This document shows positions 26,094-34,175 of a DNA stretch of 64,000 nt, one piece after another. Under the pieces are notes generated by a model. That model made no database searches, had not been told where the DNA came from, and saw nothing but the letters and a program-made list of their open reading frames with translations. Position numbers and translations under genes: made by a program. The stretch is from CAWFXC01 sp963819735. Lineage in GTDB: Bacteria; Actinomycetota; Acidimicrobiia; IMCC26256; DASPTH01. Location of the stretch: assembly GCA_963819735.1 (NCBI GenBank), contig CAWFXC010000001.1, positions 496,001 to 560,000 on the forward strand. The letters are read 5' to 3'. Each line of letters opens with the position of its first letter. The first letter of the stretch is position 1.

Positions 26094-27136
26094 CTCGTCA
26101 CGACCACCGTGCGCACGGACGCGTCGACGCCCGAGACGTCGGCGTCGCCACGCGCCTCGAGGTTGGCCCGATCGTCGAGGGTCAGGCCGAGATGCGCAAA
26201 CGGGCGAACCGCGAGGGCTCGAATCTCCGGCGCGTGCTCGCCGACACCACCCGTGAACACCACGGCATCGAGACCATCGAGCGCGGCGAGCATCGCGCCG
26301 ATACCGGCGCTGATGCGGTGGACGAAGACGTCGAGCGCGAGCGCCGCCCGCTCATCTCCGCGGTCACGAGCAGCGGTCACGTCTCGCACGTCGGCGCTCA
26401 CACCGGAGAGTCCGAGGAGTCCCGATTGGTGCTCCAGAGTGTCCTCCAGCTCGTCGACACCGACGCCGCTGCGCCTCAACCGGTGGAGCAACAGTCCCGG
26501 GTCGATCGAACCTGACCGCGTCGCCATCACCAGGCCGTCGAGGGGCGTGAGGCCCATCGTGGTGTCGACGCTGTGCCCGAACCTCACTGCCGCGAGCGAG
26601 CAACCCGCGCCGAGATGGCACGTGATGAGTTGCAGGCCGTCGAGGTGCCGGTCGAGCTGCTCGGCCGCGCGCGTGGCTGCGTACTGGTGGCTCAGGCCAT
26701 GGAAGCCGTAGCGGCGAAGGCCTTGCTCGAGCCAGGAGTACGGGCCCCCGTAGGTGAAGGCAGCGGGTGGCATCGAGGCATGGAACGCGGTGTCGAAGCA
26801 GGCCACGTGGGGCACGCCGGGATACTCGGCGCGGGCGACGCGGATTCCCGCGACCGCGGCTCGGTTGTGGAGTGGCGCGAGATCCGAACACGCGGCGATC
26901 GCCGCGAGCACGCGGTCGTCGATGACGACCGGCGCGGTGAACTGGCCTCCTCCGTGCACGACGCGGTGGCCGACTGCCACCAGGTCATGGATGCGCGGGC
27001 GCATGGCGGCGAGGGCATCGGCGAGCGGCCGCTCGCCGGGTCCGACGGTCGACGAGTACCACGGTTCGGCGGCGACGAGTGAGAGCTTCGTCGAGCTCGA
27101 GCCGGTATTGACGACGAGTACCTCGGCATCGCTCAC
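26045..27136 (-). CDS. ackA: Acetate kinase
   Basis: About 363 residues, interconverting acetyl phosphate plus ADP with acetate plus ATP. Family motifs are intact: VLVVNTGSSSTKLSL, VGHRVVHGGG, FDTAFHASMPPAAF, YGFHGLSHQYA, CHLGAGCSLAAVRFG, TMGLTPLDGLVMATRSG and FTGGVGEHAPEIR. It directly follows phosphoketolase; GTG 27136 overlaps the TGA by 4 bases. The pair makes ATP from the acetyl phosphate that phosphoketolase releases. It is slightly shorter than the typical 400 residues. Confidence 0.95.
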   Translation of the reverse strand: MSDAEVLVVNTGSSSTKLSLVAAEPWYSSTVGPGERPLADALAAMRPRIHDLVAVGHRVVHGGGQFTAPVVIDDRVLAAIAACSDLAPLHNRAAVAGIRVARAEYPGVPHVACFDTAFHASMPPAAFTYGGPYSWLEQGLRRYGFHGLSHQYAATRAAEQLDRHLDGLQLITCHLGAGCSLAAVRFGHSVDTTMGLTPLDGLVMATRSGSIDPGLLLHRLRRSGVGVDELEDTLEHQSGLLGLSGVSADVRDVTAARDRGDERAALALDVFVHRISAGIGAMLAALDGLDAVVFTGGVGEHAPEIRALAVRPFAHLGLTLDDRANLEARGDADVSGVDASVRTVVVTSHEDVVIAESTRALLS

Positions 27137-29505
27137 GTCGTGGGCCACGCCCAGTCGCGAACGGCCGGGATGTCGTCGCCGTGCAATCGGGTCCAGGCCC
27201 GGGCGCGGTCGCGTGCTTCGACCATGCGGCTCCGCGTCGCGCCGGCGGTGACGGCGAGGCCGGGCACCCGTTCGATGACGTCGATCACGAGGCGGTACCG
27301 GTCGAGGTCGTTCAGCATGACCATGTCGAACGGCGTCGTGGTGGTGCCCTCTTCTTTGTAACCGCGCACGTGGAAGTTGTGGTAGTTCGTGCGTCGGTAC
27401 GTGAGCTTGTGGATCAACGTCGGGTATCCGTGGTACGCGAAGATCACCGGTCGATACGTGGTGAAGATGGCGTCGAACTCTTCATCCGAGAGTCCGTGCG
27501 GGTGCTCGCTCGGCGGCTGGAGGCGCAACAGATCGACGACGTTGACGACGCGCACGTGCACGTCGGGAAGCTCGGCGCGCAGGATGGTCATCGCCGCGAG
27601 CACCTCCAACGTCGGCACGTCGCCCGCGCACGCCAGCACGACGTCGGGATCTCCACTCGCGTTCCCCGAAGCCCAGTCCCACACCCCGACCCCGCGGTCA
27701 CAGTGCTCGACCGCGGCTTCCATCGACAGCCACACCGGGGCGGGCTGCTTTCCGGCGATCACCACGTTGACGTGGTTCCGGCTCCGGAGACAGTGATCCA
27801 TCACCGAGAGCAGGCAGTTGGCATCCGGGGGGAGATAGACGCGGACGATCTCGGCCTTCTTGTTCACCACGTGATCGATGAATCCGGGGTCCTGATGGGA
27901 GAAGCCGTTGTTGTCCTGGCGCCACACGTGGCTGGACAGCAGGTAGTTGAGCGACGCGATGGGCACGCGCCACGGGATGTCGCGGGTCACCTTCAGCCAC
28001 TTGGCGTGCTGATTGAACATCGAGTCGACGATGTGGATGAACGCTTCGTAGCTGTCGAACACCCCGTGCCGGCCGGTCAGCAGGTAGCCCTCCAACCATC
28101 CTTGGCACAGGTGCTCCGACAGGACCTCCATGACCCGCCCGTCGGGTGCGAGATGATCGTCGCCGGGGATCCGTTCGGCCATCCACGTGCGGTCGGTGAC
28201 CTCGAACAGGGCCGAGAGGCGGTTCGACGCGGTTTCATCGGGTCCCATGACCCGAAACCGATCGCGGTTGGCGGCCATCACGTCTCGCAACCAGGTACCC
28301 AGCACGCGCGTCGCTTCGACCGTCGACGCACCGGGCGCCGGCGGTTCGACCGCGTAGGCGCGGAAGTCGGGGAGGTCGAGGTCGCGGAGCAGGCTTCCAC
28401 CATTGGCGTGCGGGTTGGCACTCATGCGCCGATCCCCCGTCGGAGCCAGTGCCGCGATCTCGGCCCGGAACCCGCCCTGGTCGTCGAACAGCTCATCCGG
28501 TCGGTAGCTGCGCATCCAGGACTCGAGCTGCGCGAGGTGCTCGGGATGTTCGGCGAAGCCGGCCAACGGAACCTGGTGCGAACGGAACGTTCCCTCGACC
28601 GGCAGCCCGTCGACGACACGCGGCCCCGTCCATCCCTTGGGGGTCCGCAACACGATCATCGGCCAGCGGGGGCGCGAGGCGTCACCCGGCTGCCTGCGGG
28701 CCGTCTCCTGGATCTCGTCGATCCGCGTCACCACCGAGTCGAGCGTCGCCGCCAGTCGTTCGTGCACCTCGAACGGTTCATCGCCGACGACGAAGTGCGC
28801 CTCGTAGCCGTAGCCCTCCAAGAGCGCTCGAAGTTCCCCGTCGGGGATCCGGGCCAGCACGGTCGGCGCGGCAATCTTGTAGCCGTTCAGGTGCAGGATC
28901 GGCAGCACCGCGCCGTCGCGGCGCGGATCGAGGAACTTGTTGGAGTGCCAGCTCGTCGCGAGCGCGCCGGTCTCGGCTTCGCCGTCGCCGATCACACAGA
29001 CGGCGAGCAGATCGGGACTGTCGAAGACCGCGCCGAATGCGTGCACCAACGAGTACCCGAGCTCGCCACCCTCGTTGATCGACCCGGGAGTGTCGGCGGC
29101 GGCGTGGCTGGGGATGCCGCCGGGGAACGAGAACTGCCGGCACAAGATGCGGAGCCCGTCCTCATCGCGCGTCACGAGTGGGAACAACTCCGAATACGTG
29201 CCCTCGAGGTACGTGTTGGCGACCATGGCCGGGCCGCCGTGACCCGGACCGCACACGAAGATCGCGTTCAACCCGCGGTTCACGATGACCCGGTTGAGGT
29301 GGGCGTAGACGAGGTTGAGACCGGGGCTGGTCCCCCAGTGGCCCAACAGGCGGGGCTTGATGTGCTCCACCCGGAGCGGCTCACGGAGCAGAGGATTGTC
29401 GAGCAGGTAGATCTGCCCCACCGACAAGTAGTTCGCGGCGCGCCACCACGCGTCGACGGTGACGAGATCGCGCGTTGTCAACGATCCGACGTCCGTGCTC
29501 GTCAC
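27133..29505 (-). CDS. xfp: Xylulose-5-phosphate/fructose-6-phosphate phosphoketolase
   Basis: About 790 residues, the normal length. A thiamine-diphosphate enzyme splitting xylulose-5-P (or fructose-6-P) with phosphate into acetyl phosphate and glyceraldehyde-3-P (or erythrose-4-P). Motifs are HWGTSPGLNLVYAHLNR, FVCGPGHGGPAMVAN, VIGDGEAETGALATSW (ThDP metal site), RVMGPDETASNRL and SHVWRQDNNGFSHQDPGF. GTG 29505 overlaps the flavodoxin stop by 4 bases and the gene overlaps ackA by 4. The operon should give substrate-level ATP under oxygen limitation. Confidence 0.96.
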   Translation of the reverse strand: MTSTDVGSLTTRDLVTVDAWWRAANYLSVGQIYLLDNPLLREPLRVEHIKPRLLGHWGTSPGLNLVYAHLNRVIVNRGLNAIFVCGPGHGGPAMVANTYLEGTYSELFPLVTRDEDGLRILCRQFSFPGGIPSHAAADTPGSINEGGELGYSLVHAFGAVFDSPDLLAVCVIGDGEAETGALATSWHSNKFLDPRRDGAVLPILHLNGYKIAAPTVLARIPDGELRALLEGYGYEAHFVVGDEPFEVHERLAATLDSVVTRIDEIQETARRQPGDASRPRWPMIVLRTPKGWTGPRVVDGLPVEGTFRSHQVPLAGFAEHPEHLAQLESWMRSYRPDELFDDQGGFRAEIAALAPTGDRRMSANPHANGGSLLRDLDLPDFRAYAVEPPAPGASTVEATRVLGTWLRDVMAANRDRFRVMGPDETASNRLSALFEVTDRTWMAERIPGDDHLAPDGRVMEVLSEHLCQGWLEGYLLTGRHGVFDSYEAFIHIVDSMFNQHAKWLKVTRDIPWRVPIASLNYLLSSHVWRQDNNGFSHQDPGFIDHVVNKKAEIVRVYLPPDANCLLSVMDHCLRSRNHVNVVIAGKQPAPVWLSMEAAVEHCDRGVGVWDWASGNASGDPDVVLACAGDVPTLEVLAAMTILRAELPDVHVRVVNVVDLLRLQPPSEHPHGLSDEEFDAIFTTYRPVIFAYHGYPTLIHKLTYRRTNYHNFHVRGYKEEGTTTTPFDMVMLNDLDRYRLVIDVIERVPGLAVTAGATRSRMVEARDRARAWTRLHGDDIPAVRDWAWPTT

Positions 29506-30050
29506 CTCACTCCGGACCGGTCGACGATCGCGGTGAACTCGTCGGCGAAACGGTCGACCGCGTCCCAGTTGGTGTACTCGAAGTCGCGGCTCGTGTCGAG
29601 ATCGCCGCCTTCGCGCTTCACGATCGCGCGCATGAAGTGACGCTTGAGCCAACCGTATTTCGTGTAGACGAGTGCGCCGGCGAACAGCCCGACCGCATCG
29701 GGTTCGAAGCCGGTGCGCTCGAGCAGCTCGTGGGCGAGCTGCTGTGCCGTGGCCGTGTGCTCGGCATCGGCGTTCGCGGACGTGAGGCTCACCTGGAACA
29801 GCGCTGACGGCTTCGCGTTCAGCTCGGCCGCGTTGGCCTTCAGGAAGCGGGTCACGAGCCGGCTGTGATGCACGACGTGGATCGGATCACCGACCACGAT
29901 GGCGTCGTACGCCTCGAGCACCGGTCCGGTTTCGGCGCTGCGCACGTCGACGATGCTGCCGTGACGCCGCAATCGGTCGGCGATCCGGTTCGCGATGCGC
30001 GCCGTCTGGCCTTCCGACGTGTAGTAGACGATCAGGACTCTGGTGGTCAT
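29502..30050 (-). CDS. Flavodoxin-domain protein (HemG-like)
   Basis: About 182 residues. An FMN-binding flavodoxin fold: VLIVYYTSEGQTARIANRIADRL (P-loop-like phosphate site), YDAIVVGDPIHVVHHSRLV, FQVSLTSAN and FAGALVYTKYGWLKRHFMR. The YGWLKRHFMR end is shared with menaquinone-linked protoporphyrinogen oxidase HemG and with DosR-regulon flavodoxins. In this operon an electron-transfer role in stress is more likely than heme synthesis. ATG 30050 overlaps the USP stop by 4 bases. Confidence 0.88.
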   Translation of the reverse strand: MTTRVLIVYYTSEGQTARIANRIADRLRRHGSIVDVRSAETGPVLEAYDAIVVGDPIHVVHHSRLVTRFLKANAAELNAKPSALFQVSLTSANADAEHTATAQQLAHELLERTGFEPDAVGLFAGALVYTKYGWLKRHFMRAIVKREGGDLDTSRDFEYTNWDAVDRFADEFTAIVDRSGVR

Positions 30051-30934
30051 GAGGGAGCTCCCGCTCGAGTTCCGTGCCCGAGGTGGGGCGGGCGAACGGT
30101 GAGCACCGGACACGGACTCTCTCGGGTTACCCAGGACGCCACGCTTCCCAACACCATCCGCGCCGCGCCGGTACGTCCATGGGTGCTGAGCGCGATCATC
30201 GACGCGTCGATCTCGTGCGCGAGGTCGCGGATCGCCCCGGCCGGAAACGAGCTCGCGACGACCTCGGCACGGGCGCCGGGCCCGAGGCGATCGAGGACCG
30301 CGCGCACCGCACGAGTGGGGTCCTCCGCGGTGGGGACGTCGAGCGGGTGGTACACCTGCACGACCACGATGGGCAGGTCCAGGTGATGGGCCCACGCCCG
30401 GGCGGGGGTCAGGATGGCATCGGCCGCCGACGATCCGTCGTGACACACGACGATCGGTCCCGAGTCGAACGTGGCCTCGCCACAATGCCGGCCGACGAGC
30501 AGCACGGGAACCCCGACTTCGCGCACCACGTCCTGGGCGACGCTGCCGAGGGCCATCGTGCCGATCGCTCCTCGCGCGTGAGTGGCCATGCACACGACCG
30601 AATCATGGTTCGCGGCGACTTGCATCGATACGGCGTTGACGGGGTTGTCGTCGACCACGACGACGCGCAGGCGTGGGTAGTGATCGTCCCCGGCGAGATC
30701 CCTGAGCCACACCGGCGGTGCGAGCCGGTCGTCGGCGTCAGTGGTCGTCGGCGTGGTCACCGCGACGACGTCGGCGCCGAAGCGCTCGGCGAACGAGGCT
30801 GCGATCGGGACTGCACGGAGCGAGCGGTCGGAGCCGTCCAGCGGGACCACGAAGGTCGCCGGGAGGCCGGGGCTCACCGCGGCGACGACCGGCAGGTCGA
30901 GCGGGGCAGTACGCGAAGATCCCATGATTTCCAT
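30047..30934 (-). CDS. Universal stress protein with two USP domains
   Basis: About 295 residues. Domain 1 begins FVVPLDGSDRSLRAVPIA and ends GAIGTMALGSVAQDVVREVG. Domain 2 begins IVVCHDGSSAADAILTPA and ends HGRTGAARMVLGSVASWVTR. Both keep the G-2x-G-9x-G(S/T)-like ATP loop. Start choice is uncertain: ATG 30934, ATG 30925 (GAGG ten bases before) or ATG 30994. Tandem USPs are typical of hypoxia regulons. It heads the flavodoxin-phosphoketolase-acetate kinase operon, and a DosR-box-like sequence lies upstream. Confidence 0.92.
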   Translation of the reverse strand: MEIMGSSRTAPLDLPVVAAVSPGLPATFVVPLDGSDRSLRAVPIAASFAERFGADVVAVTTPTTTDADDRLAPPVWLRDLAGDDHYPRLRVVVVDDNPVNAVSMQVAANHDSVVCMATHARGAIGTMALGSVAQDVVREVGVPVLLVGRHCGEATFDSGPIVVCHDGSSAADAILTPARAWAHHLDLPIVVVQVYHPLDVPTAEDPTRAVRAVLDRLGPGARAEVVASSFPAGAIRDLAHEIDASMIALSTHGRTGAARMVLGSVASWVTRESPCPVLTVRPPHLGHGTRAGAPS

Positions 30935-31018
30935 CCTCGGGGCAGCCCTTCCGGGGCACGGTCGGGTCGGTGGGTCGGTCGGTCCGCCCATCATCCGCGG
31001 TGTCCCTTTCGCGGGCCA

Positions 31019-31034
31019 GGGGCGAAGGTCCCGA
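31019..31034 (-). promoter_or_regulatory. DosR-box-like sequence upstream of the stress operon
   Basis: On the minus strand TCGGGACCTTCGCCCC, close to the GGGACTTTNGNCCC core of the DosR/DevR box. It lies 85 bases before ATG 30934, or 25 before ATG 30994 if the longer USP form is made. Assignment rests on motif likeness only. Confidence 0.45.
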
Positions 31035-31099
31035 CGAAGACGAACGACGCGGCCCACCATCGGAGACGCGGTCGATCTGGGCAAGGCAACCTGCGGTCG

Positions 31100-31251
31100 G
31101 GTCGGGGTATGCGATGCAGGGCGGTGGCCGCGGTGTCGGCCTCGCCGACCACCACAATGTCCGGCTCGGACTCGAGCAGCTCGCGCACTCCCCGGCGAAC
31201 GACCTCGTGATCATCCAGCAGAAAGACCCTGATCTGCGGGCGGTCGTTCAT
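31100..31251 (-). pseudogene. Truncated NarL/DevR-type response regulator (receiver start only)
   Basis: Begins MNDRPQIRVFLLDDHEVVRR at ATG 31251, a textbook NarL-family receiver start with the acidic DD pair, continuing RELLESEPDIVVVGEADTAA as far as ALHRIP. After about 50 residues the receiver signal stops. The phospho-Asp strand and the LuxR-type helix-turn-helix are missing in all three frames downstream. It therefore looks like a deletion remnant, not a sequencing frameshift. The open frame runs on to 30991 without resemblance to anything. Confidence 0.7.
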
Positions 31252-31363
31252 GCGTCGTGAGGGTAGCGACGAGTCGTGCGCCGGGGGGCCGGGTCGTCGT
31301 GGGTGAAGGACTCGGACGTGCGGCACGCATCGCGGGCTGCAGCATCGAGGGATGGCGGTGCGC

Positions 31364-31843
31364 TCATGGTGCACATCCTCGGTTGGGCGGAGGGGGTATC
31401 CCCGCGAGCACGTGGGCGCTGTCATAGGCGCGTCCCGAGATGCGCCCATCCGAGATGCGCGAGAACACGTCGTGCCGGGCCTTGCCCCAGGACGCCAGCG
31501 ACAGCTGCCCGGCGGCGGCGAGCGCGTCACGATCGGTGATCACGTGCGACCTGCCCACCACGAGGACGCTCCAGACATGAGTCAGTGAGGAGTCGACCGC
31601 GTCTACTTCGAACGCGACGACTGCGCCCGCCAACGCCGCACGGGGCAGCCCCTCGGGCGAGATCCGCAACACGATGTCGTCATCGAGCATGGCGTAGCGG
31701 ATCGGAAAGATGCCCGGAAGCGCGCTCACACTCGCTGCCACGCGGCCGATGCCGCCCGGCCGCAGCAGGGCCCGGCACCCGTCGGCCGAGAGATCGCGGT
31801 ACAGGTCGGTGTCAATGCTCGAATTGCGCGACGCCGAGCCCAC
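31364..31843 (-). CDS. PNPOx-like flavin-binding protein, second copy
   Basis: About 159 residues, same fold as the protein at 23981-24424 but divergent. Features are CRALLRPGGIGRVAASVSAL, FPIRYAMLDDDIVLRIS, AVVAFEVDAVD and VWSVLVVGRSHVITD. The start is uncertain: GTG 31843 has no clear ribosome site and the DosR-like box lies only 8 bases upstream, so translation may begin further in. The non-coding 31252-31363 stretch after it shows nothing I can support. Confidence 0.8.
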   Translation of the reverse strand: MGSASRNSSIDTDLYRDLSADGCRALLRPGGIGRVAASVSALPGIFPIRYAMLDDDIVLRISPEGLPRAALAGAVVAFEVDAVDSSLTHVWSVLVVGRSHVITDRDALAAAGQLSLASWGKARHDVFSRISDGRISGRAYDSAHVLAGIPPPPNRGCAP

Positions 31844-31851
31844 CGGCGAAG

Positions 31852-31867
31852 GGGGCGAAAGTCCCAA
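31852..31867 (-). promoter_or_regulatory. DosR-box-like sequence upstream of second PNPOx gene
   Basis: On the minus strand TTGGGACTTTCGCCCC, the best of three such boxes in this island and very near the known TTSGGGACTWWAGTCCCSAA half-pattern. It argues that the true start of the downstream gene is about 40 bases further in. Confidence 0.5.
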
Positions 31868-32040
31868 GCAACCTTCCCGGCGGTCGCCTCGACGCGCCGA
31901 AGCGCCGCGGGACGCAATGCCCACGGCGCTTCGACTGTGGCCCGAGTGAACCTCTTCCCTCGGACGCCGAGAAGCTACGGCGCCGACGTGAGAATCAGCT
32001 GAGACCTGGCTGTCACCGACGCACGGAAGGACCCGAGTCG

Positions 32041-32053
32041 TAGTCTCGGGGTC
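32041..32053 (+). promoter_or_regulatory. TANNNT box 7 bases before GTG, probable leaderless promoter
   Basis: TAGTCT (32041-32046), 7 bases, then GTG 32054 of selD. Same geometry as at 18525 and 21206. Confidence 0.5.
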
Positions 32054-33124
32054 GTGACCACGACCGAGGAACCGATCCGTCTGACGCGCTTCTCACACGG
32101 CGCGGGCTGCGCGTGCAAGCTCTCGCCCGCCGACCTGCGCACGGTCATCGGGCTGGTGCAAGGCCTGGGCGACGCCCCTACCGACCCCGACCTCCTCGTC
32201 GGTCTCGACACCGCTGACGACGCCGCGGTGTACCGCCTCCGCGACGACCTCGCCATCGTGGTCACCACCGATTTCTTCACGCCGATCGTCGACGATCCGT
32301 ACGACTGGGGCCGGATCGCCGCCACCAACGCCCTCTCCGACGTCTACGCGATGGGCGGCGCGCCGCTCCTGGCCCTGAATCTCGTGGCCTGGCCGCGGGA
32401 GGGCCTGCCGTTCGAGCTCCTCGCGCGCGTCCTCGACGGCGGCAACGACGTCGTGCGCAACGCCGGCGCACTGGTGGGCGGCGGGCATTCCATCGACGAT
32501 GCCGAACCGAAGTTCGGGCTCGCGGTGGTCGGCACCGTCGACCCTGCGCGCGTCCTCACGAACCGCGGCGCCCGTCCCGGCGACGTGCTCGTGCTCACCA
32601 AGCCGATCGGCCTCGGCGTCATCTCCACTGCGCTCAAGCGCGACGCCGCGACCAGCGCGCTCGTCGACGAAGCCATCCGGGTGATGACGACGCTCAACGC
32701 GGGCGCACGCGACGCGGCCGTTGCTCTCGGCGACGCGGTGCACGCAGCCACCGACGTGACCGGCTTCGGGCTGCTCGGTCACATGCGCGAGCTCTTGGCG
32801 GGATCCGGTGTGGCTGCCGATGTCGACGCACGCGCGGTGCCCGTGATCGACGGCGTGCGCGCGCTCTTGGCCGACGGGATGGTCGCGGGTGGTACGCAAC
32901 GCAACCACGCGTTCGTCAGCGAGTCGGTCGATTGGAACGGGCTCGCGTCCGACGAGCAGCTGCTCCTCGCCGACGCGCAGACGTCGGGTGGGCTGCTCCT
33001 CGCGGTGGCCCCTGAGGCCGCGGATCAACTCGTGCGCGAGCTCGACGCGCGCGCCACGCTGGCGTCGGCGGTCGTCGCGCACGTGCACGCGGGCCCCGCG
33101 GGTCGCATCACCATCCGTCGCTGA
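32054..33124 (+). CDS. selD: Selenide, water dikinase (selenophosphate synthetase)
   Basis: A 356-residue enzyme making selenophosphate from selenide and ATP. The N-terminal active-site loop reads SHGAGCACKLSPADL; Cys stands where many species have selenocysteine, with the essential Lys after it. Other features are GLDTADDAAVY, TTDFFTPIVDDPYDWGRIAA, NALSDVYAMGG, LVGGGHSIDDAEPKFGLAV and ATDVTGFGLLGH. I found no selA, selB or tRNA-Sec in the window, so whether selenium goes to selenocysteine or to tRNA 2-selenouridine is open. Confidence 0.95.
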   Translation: MTTTEEPIRLTRFSHGAGCACKLSPADLRTVIGLVQGLGDAPTDPDLLVGLDTADDAAVYRLRDDLAIVVTTDFFTPIVDDPYDWGRIAATNALSDVYAMGGAPLLALNLVAWPREGLPFELLARVLDGGNDVVRNAGALVGGGHSIDDAEPKFGLAVVGTVDPARVLTNRGARPGDVLVLTKPIGLGVISTALKRDAATSALVDEAIRVMTTLNAGARDAAVALGDAVHAATDVTGFGLLGHMRELLAGSGVAADVDARAVPVIDGVRALLADGMVAGGTQRNHAFVSESVDWNGLASDEQLLLADAQTSGGLLLAVAPEAADQLVRELDARATLASAVVAHVHAGPAGRITIRR

Positions 33125-33145
33125 TCACGCGCGATCAAGGGATGA

Positions 33146-34144
33146 TCAGGGGATGACGAGCATTCCCAACTCGGCTTCGAGCTGCGGACGCGGCTTGGCG
33201 CCGAGCGACGACCGCTCGAGCCGCCCGTTCCGGAACAGCCCGATGAGCGGGATGCTCTGCACGTCGTACTCCTGGGCCAGGGTCGGCTCTTCGTCGATGT
33301 TGACCTTCACGACCTTGTAGGAACCCTGGCGCATCGCGGCGATCTGCTCGACGATCGGGCCCACCTGGCGGCACGGGCCACACCACGGCGCCCAGAAGTC
33401 GACGATCACGGGCACGTCCGACGACAGCACCTCGGATCCGAAGCTGGCGGCGGTGACCGGCTTGACCAGGCCCTCCGGGGGCGGCGCCGGGAGCGGCTCC
33501 GACGGTTGGGTGCCGGCGCGCACCGCCTCCAGCCAGGCGTGCGCGTCCTGCACGCTCTCCAGCGCGACCTCGTGACCCATGGGGTACTCGCGGTAGACGG
33601 TGGGAACCCCCGCCTCGATGAGCCCGCTCGCCAGCGCCCGCGTGCCCTTCACCGGGACCATCGGGTCGTCGGTGCCGTGCTGCAACAGGACCGCGACGCC
33701 GCTGAGCGACTCGAGATCGACCTCGAGCAGGTCGGGGGGCACGAACGGGCTCATCGCGAGCACGCCGGCGGGCCGGGTGCGTTCGCTCGGCCCGAGGGCG
33801 AGCGCGAGGGCCAACCCCGCACCCTGGGAGAAGCCGCCGACGACGCTCTGCGCGCGGTCCAGGCCGTGTTCGGCGCACGCCGCGTCGAGCAGGTCGTCGA
33901 CCGCCGCGAGCGCGTCGAGGAATCCCTGTGCCGCGGCGGCCGGGTCGGTGGCGGTGAGGTCGAACCACGAGAACCCGGGCGGGGCGGCGATCGGGCCTCG
34001 GGGCAGGACCGTGGCGAAGTGGCCCTCGGGATCGAGGTAGCTGAGCAACCCGCCGAGGTCGCGTTCGTCGGCGCCGTAGCCGTGCAGCAGCAGAAGGAGG
34101 CGATCGGACGCGCTGCCCTTCACCACATTCGTGATCAGATCCAT
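33146..34144 (-). CDS. Carboxylesterase/phospholipase fused to a C-terminal thioredoxin domain
   Basis: A 332-residue two-domain protein. Residues 1-210 are an alpha/beta hydrolase of the phospholipase/carboxylesterase family: LLLLLHGYGADERDL, GGFSQGAGLALALAL (nucleophile Ser), HGTDDPMVPV (Asp) and YPMGHEVALESV (His). After a Pro-rich linker, residues 235-332 are thioredoxin: VIVDFWAPWCGPCRQVGPIV with the CGPC active site, VKVNIDEEPTLAQEYDVQSI and the cis-Pro IPLIGLF. No signal peptide, so cytoplasmic. The frame is continuous, so the fusion is genuine in this sequence. Confidence 0.92.
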   Translation of the reverse strand: MDLITNVVKGSASDRLLLLLHGYGADERDLGGLLSYLDPEGHFATVLPRGPIAAPPGFSWFDLTATDPAAAAQGFLDALAAVDDLLDAACAEHGLDRAQSVVGGFSQGAGLALALALGPSERTRPAGVLAMSPFVPPDLLEVDLESLSGVAVLLQHGTDDPMVPVKGTRALASGLIEAGVPTVYREYPMGHEVALESVQDAHAWLEAVRAGTQPSEPLPAPPPEGLVKPVTAASFGSEVLSSDVPVIVDFWAPWCGPCRQVGPIVEQIAAMRQGSYKVVKVNIDEEPTLAQEYDVQSIPLIGLFRNGRLERSSLGAKPRPQLEAELGMLVIP

Positions 34145-34175
34145 CGAGTCTCTCCCTACCGGCGCGTCGACGCGC

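Noticed and set aside
32054..33124. Possible selenocysteine system (tRNA-Sec, selA, selB) around selD
   Set aside because: I looked for a tRNA-like fold in 31925-32053 and for a UGA codon at the active site. Neither is present; the active site has Cys.
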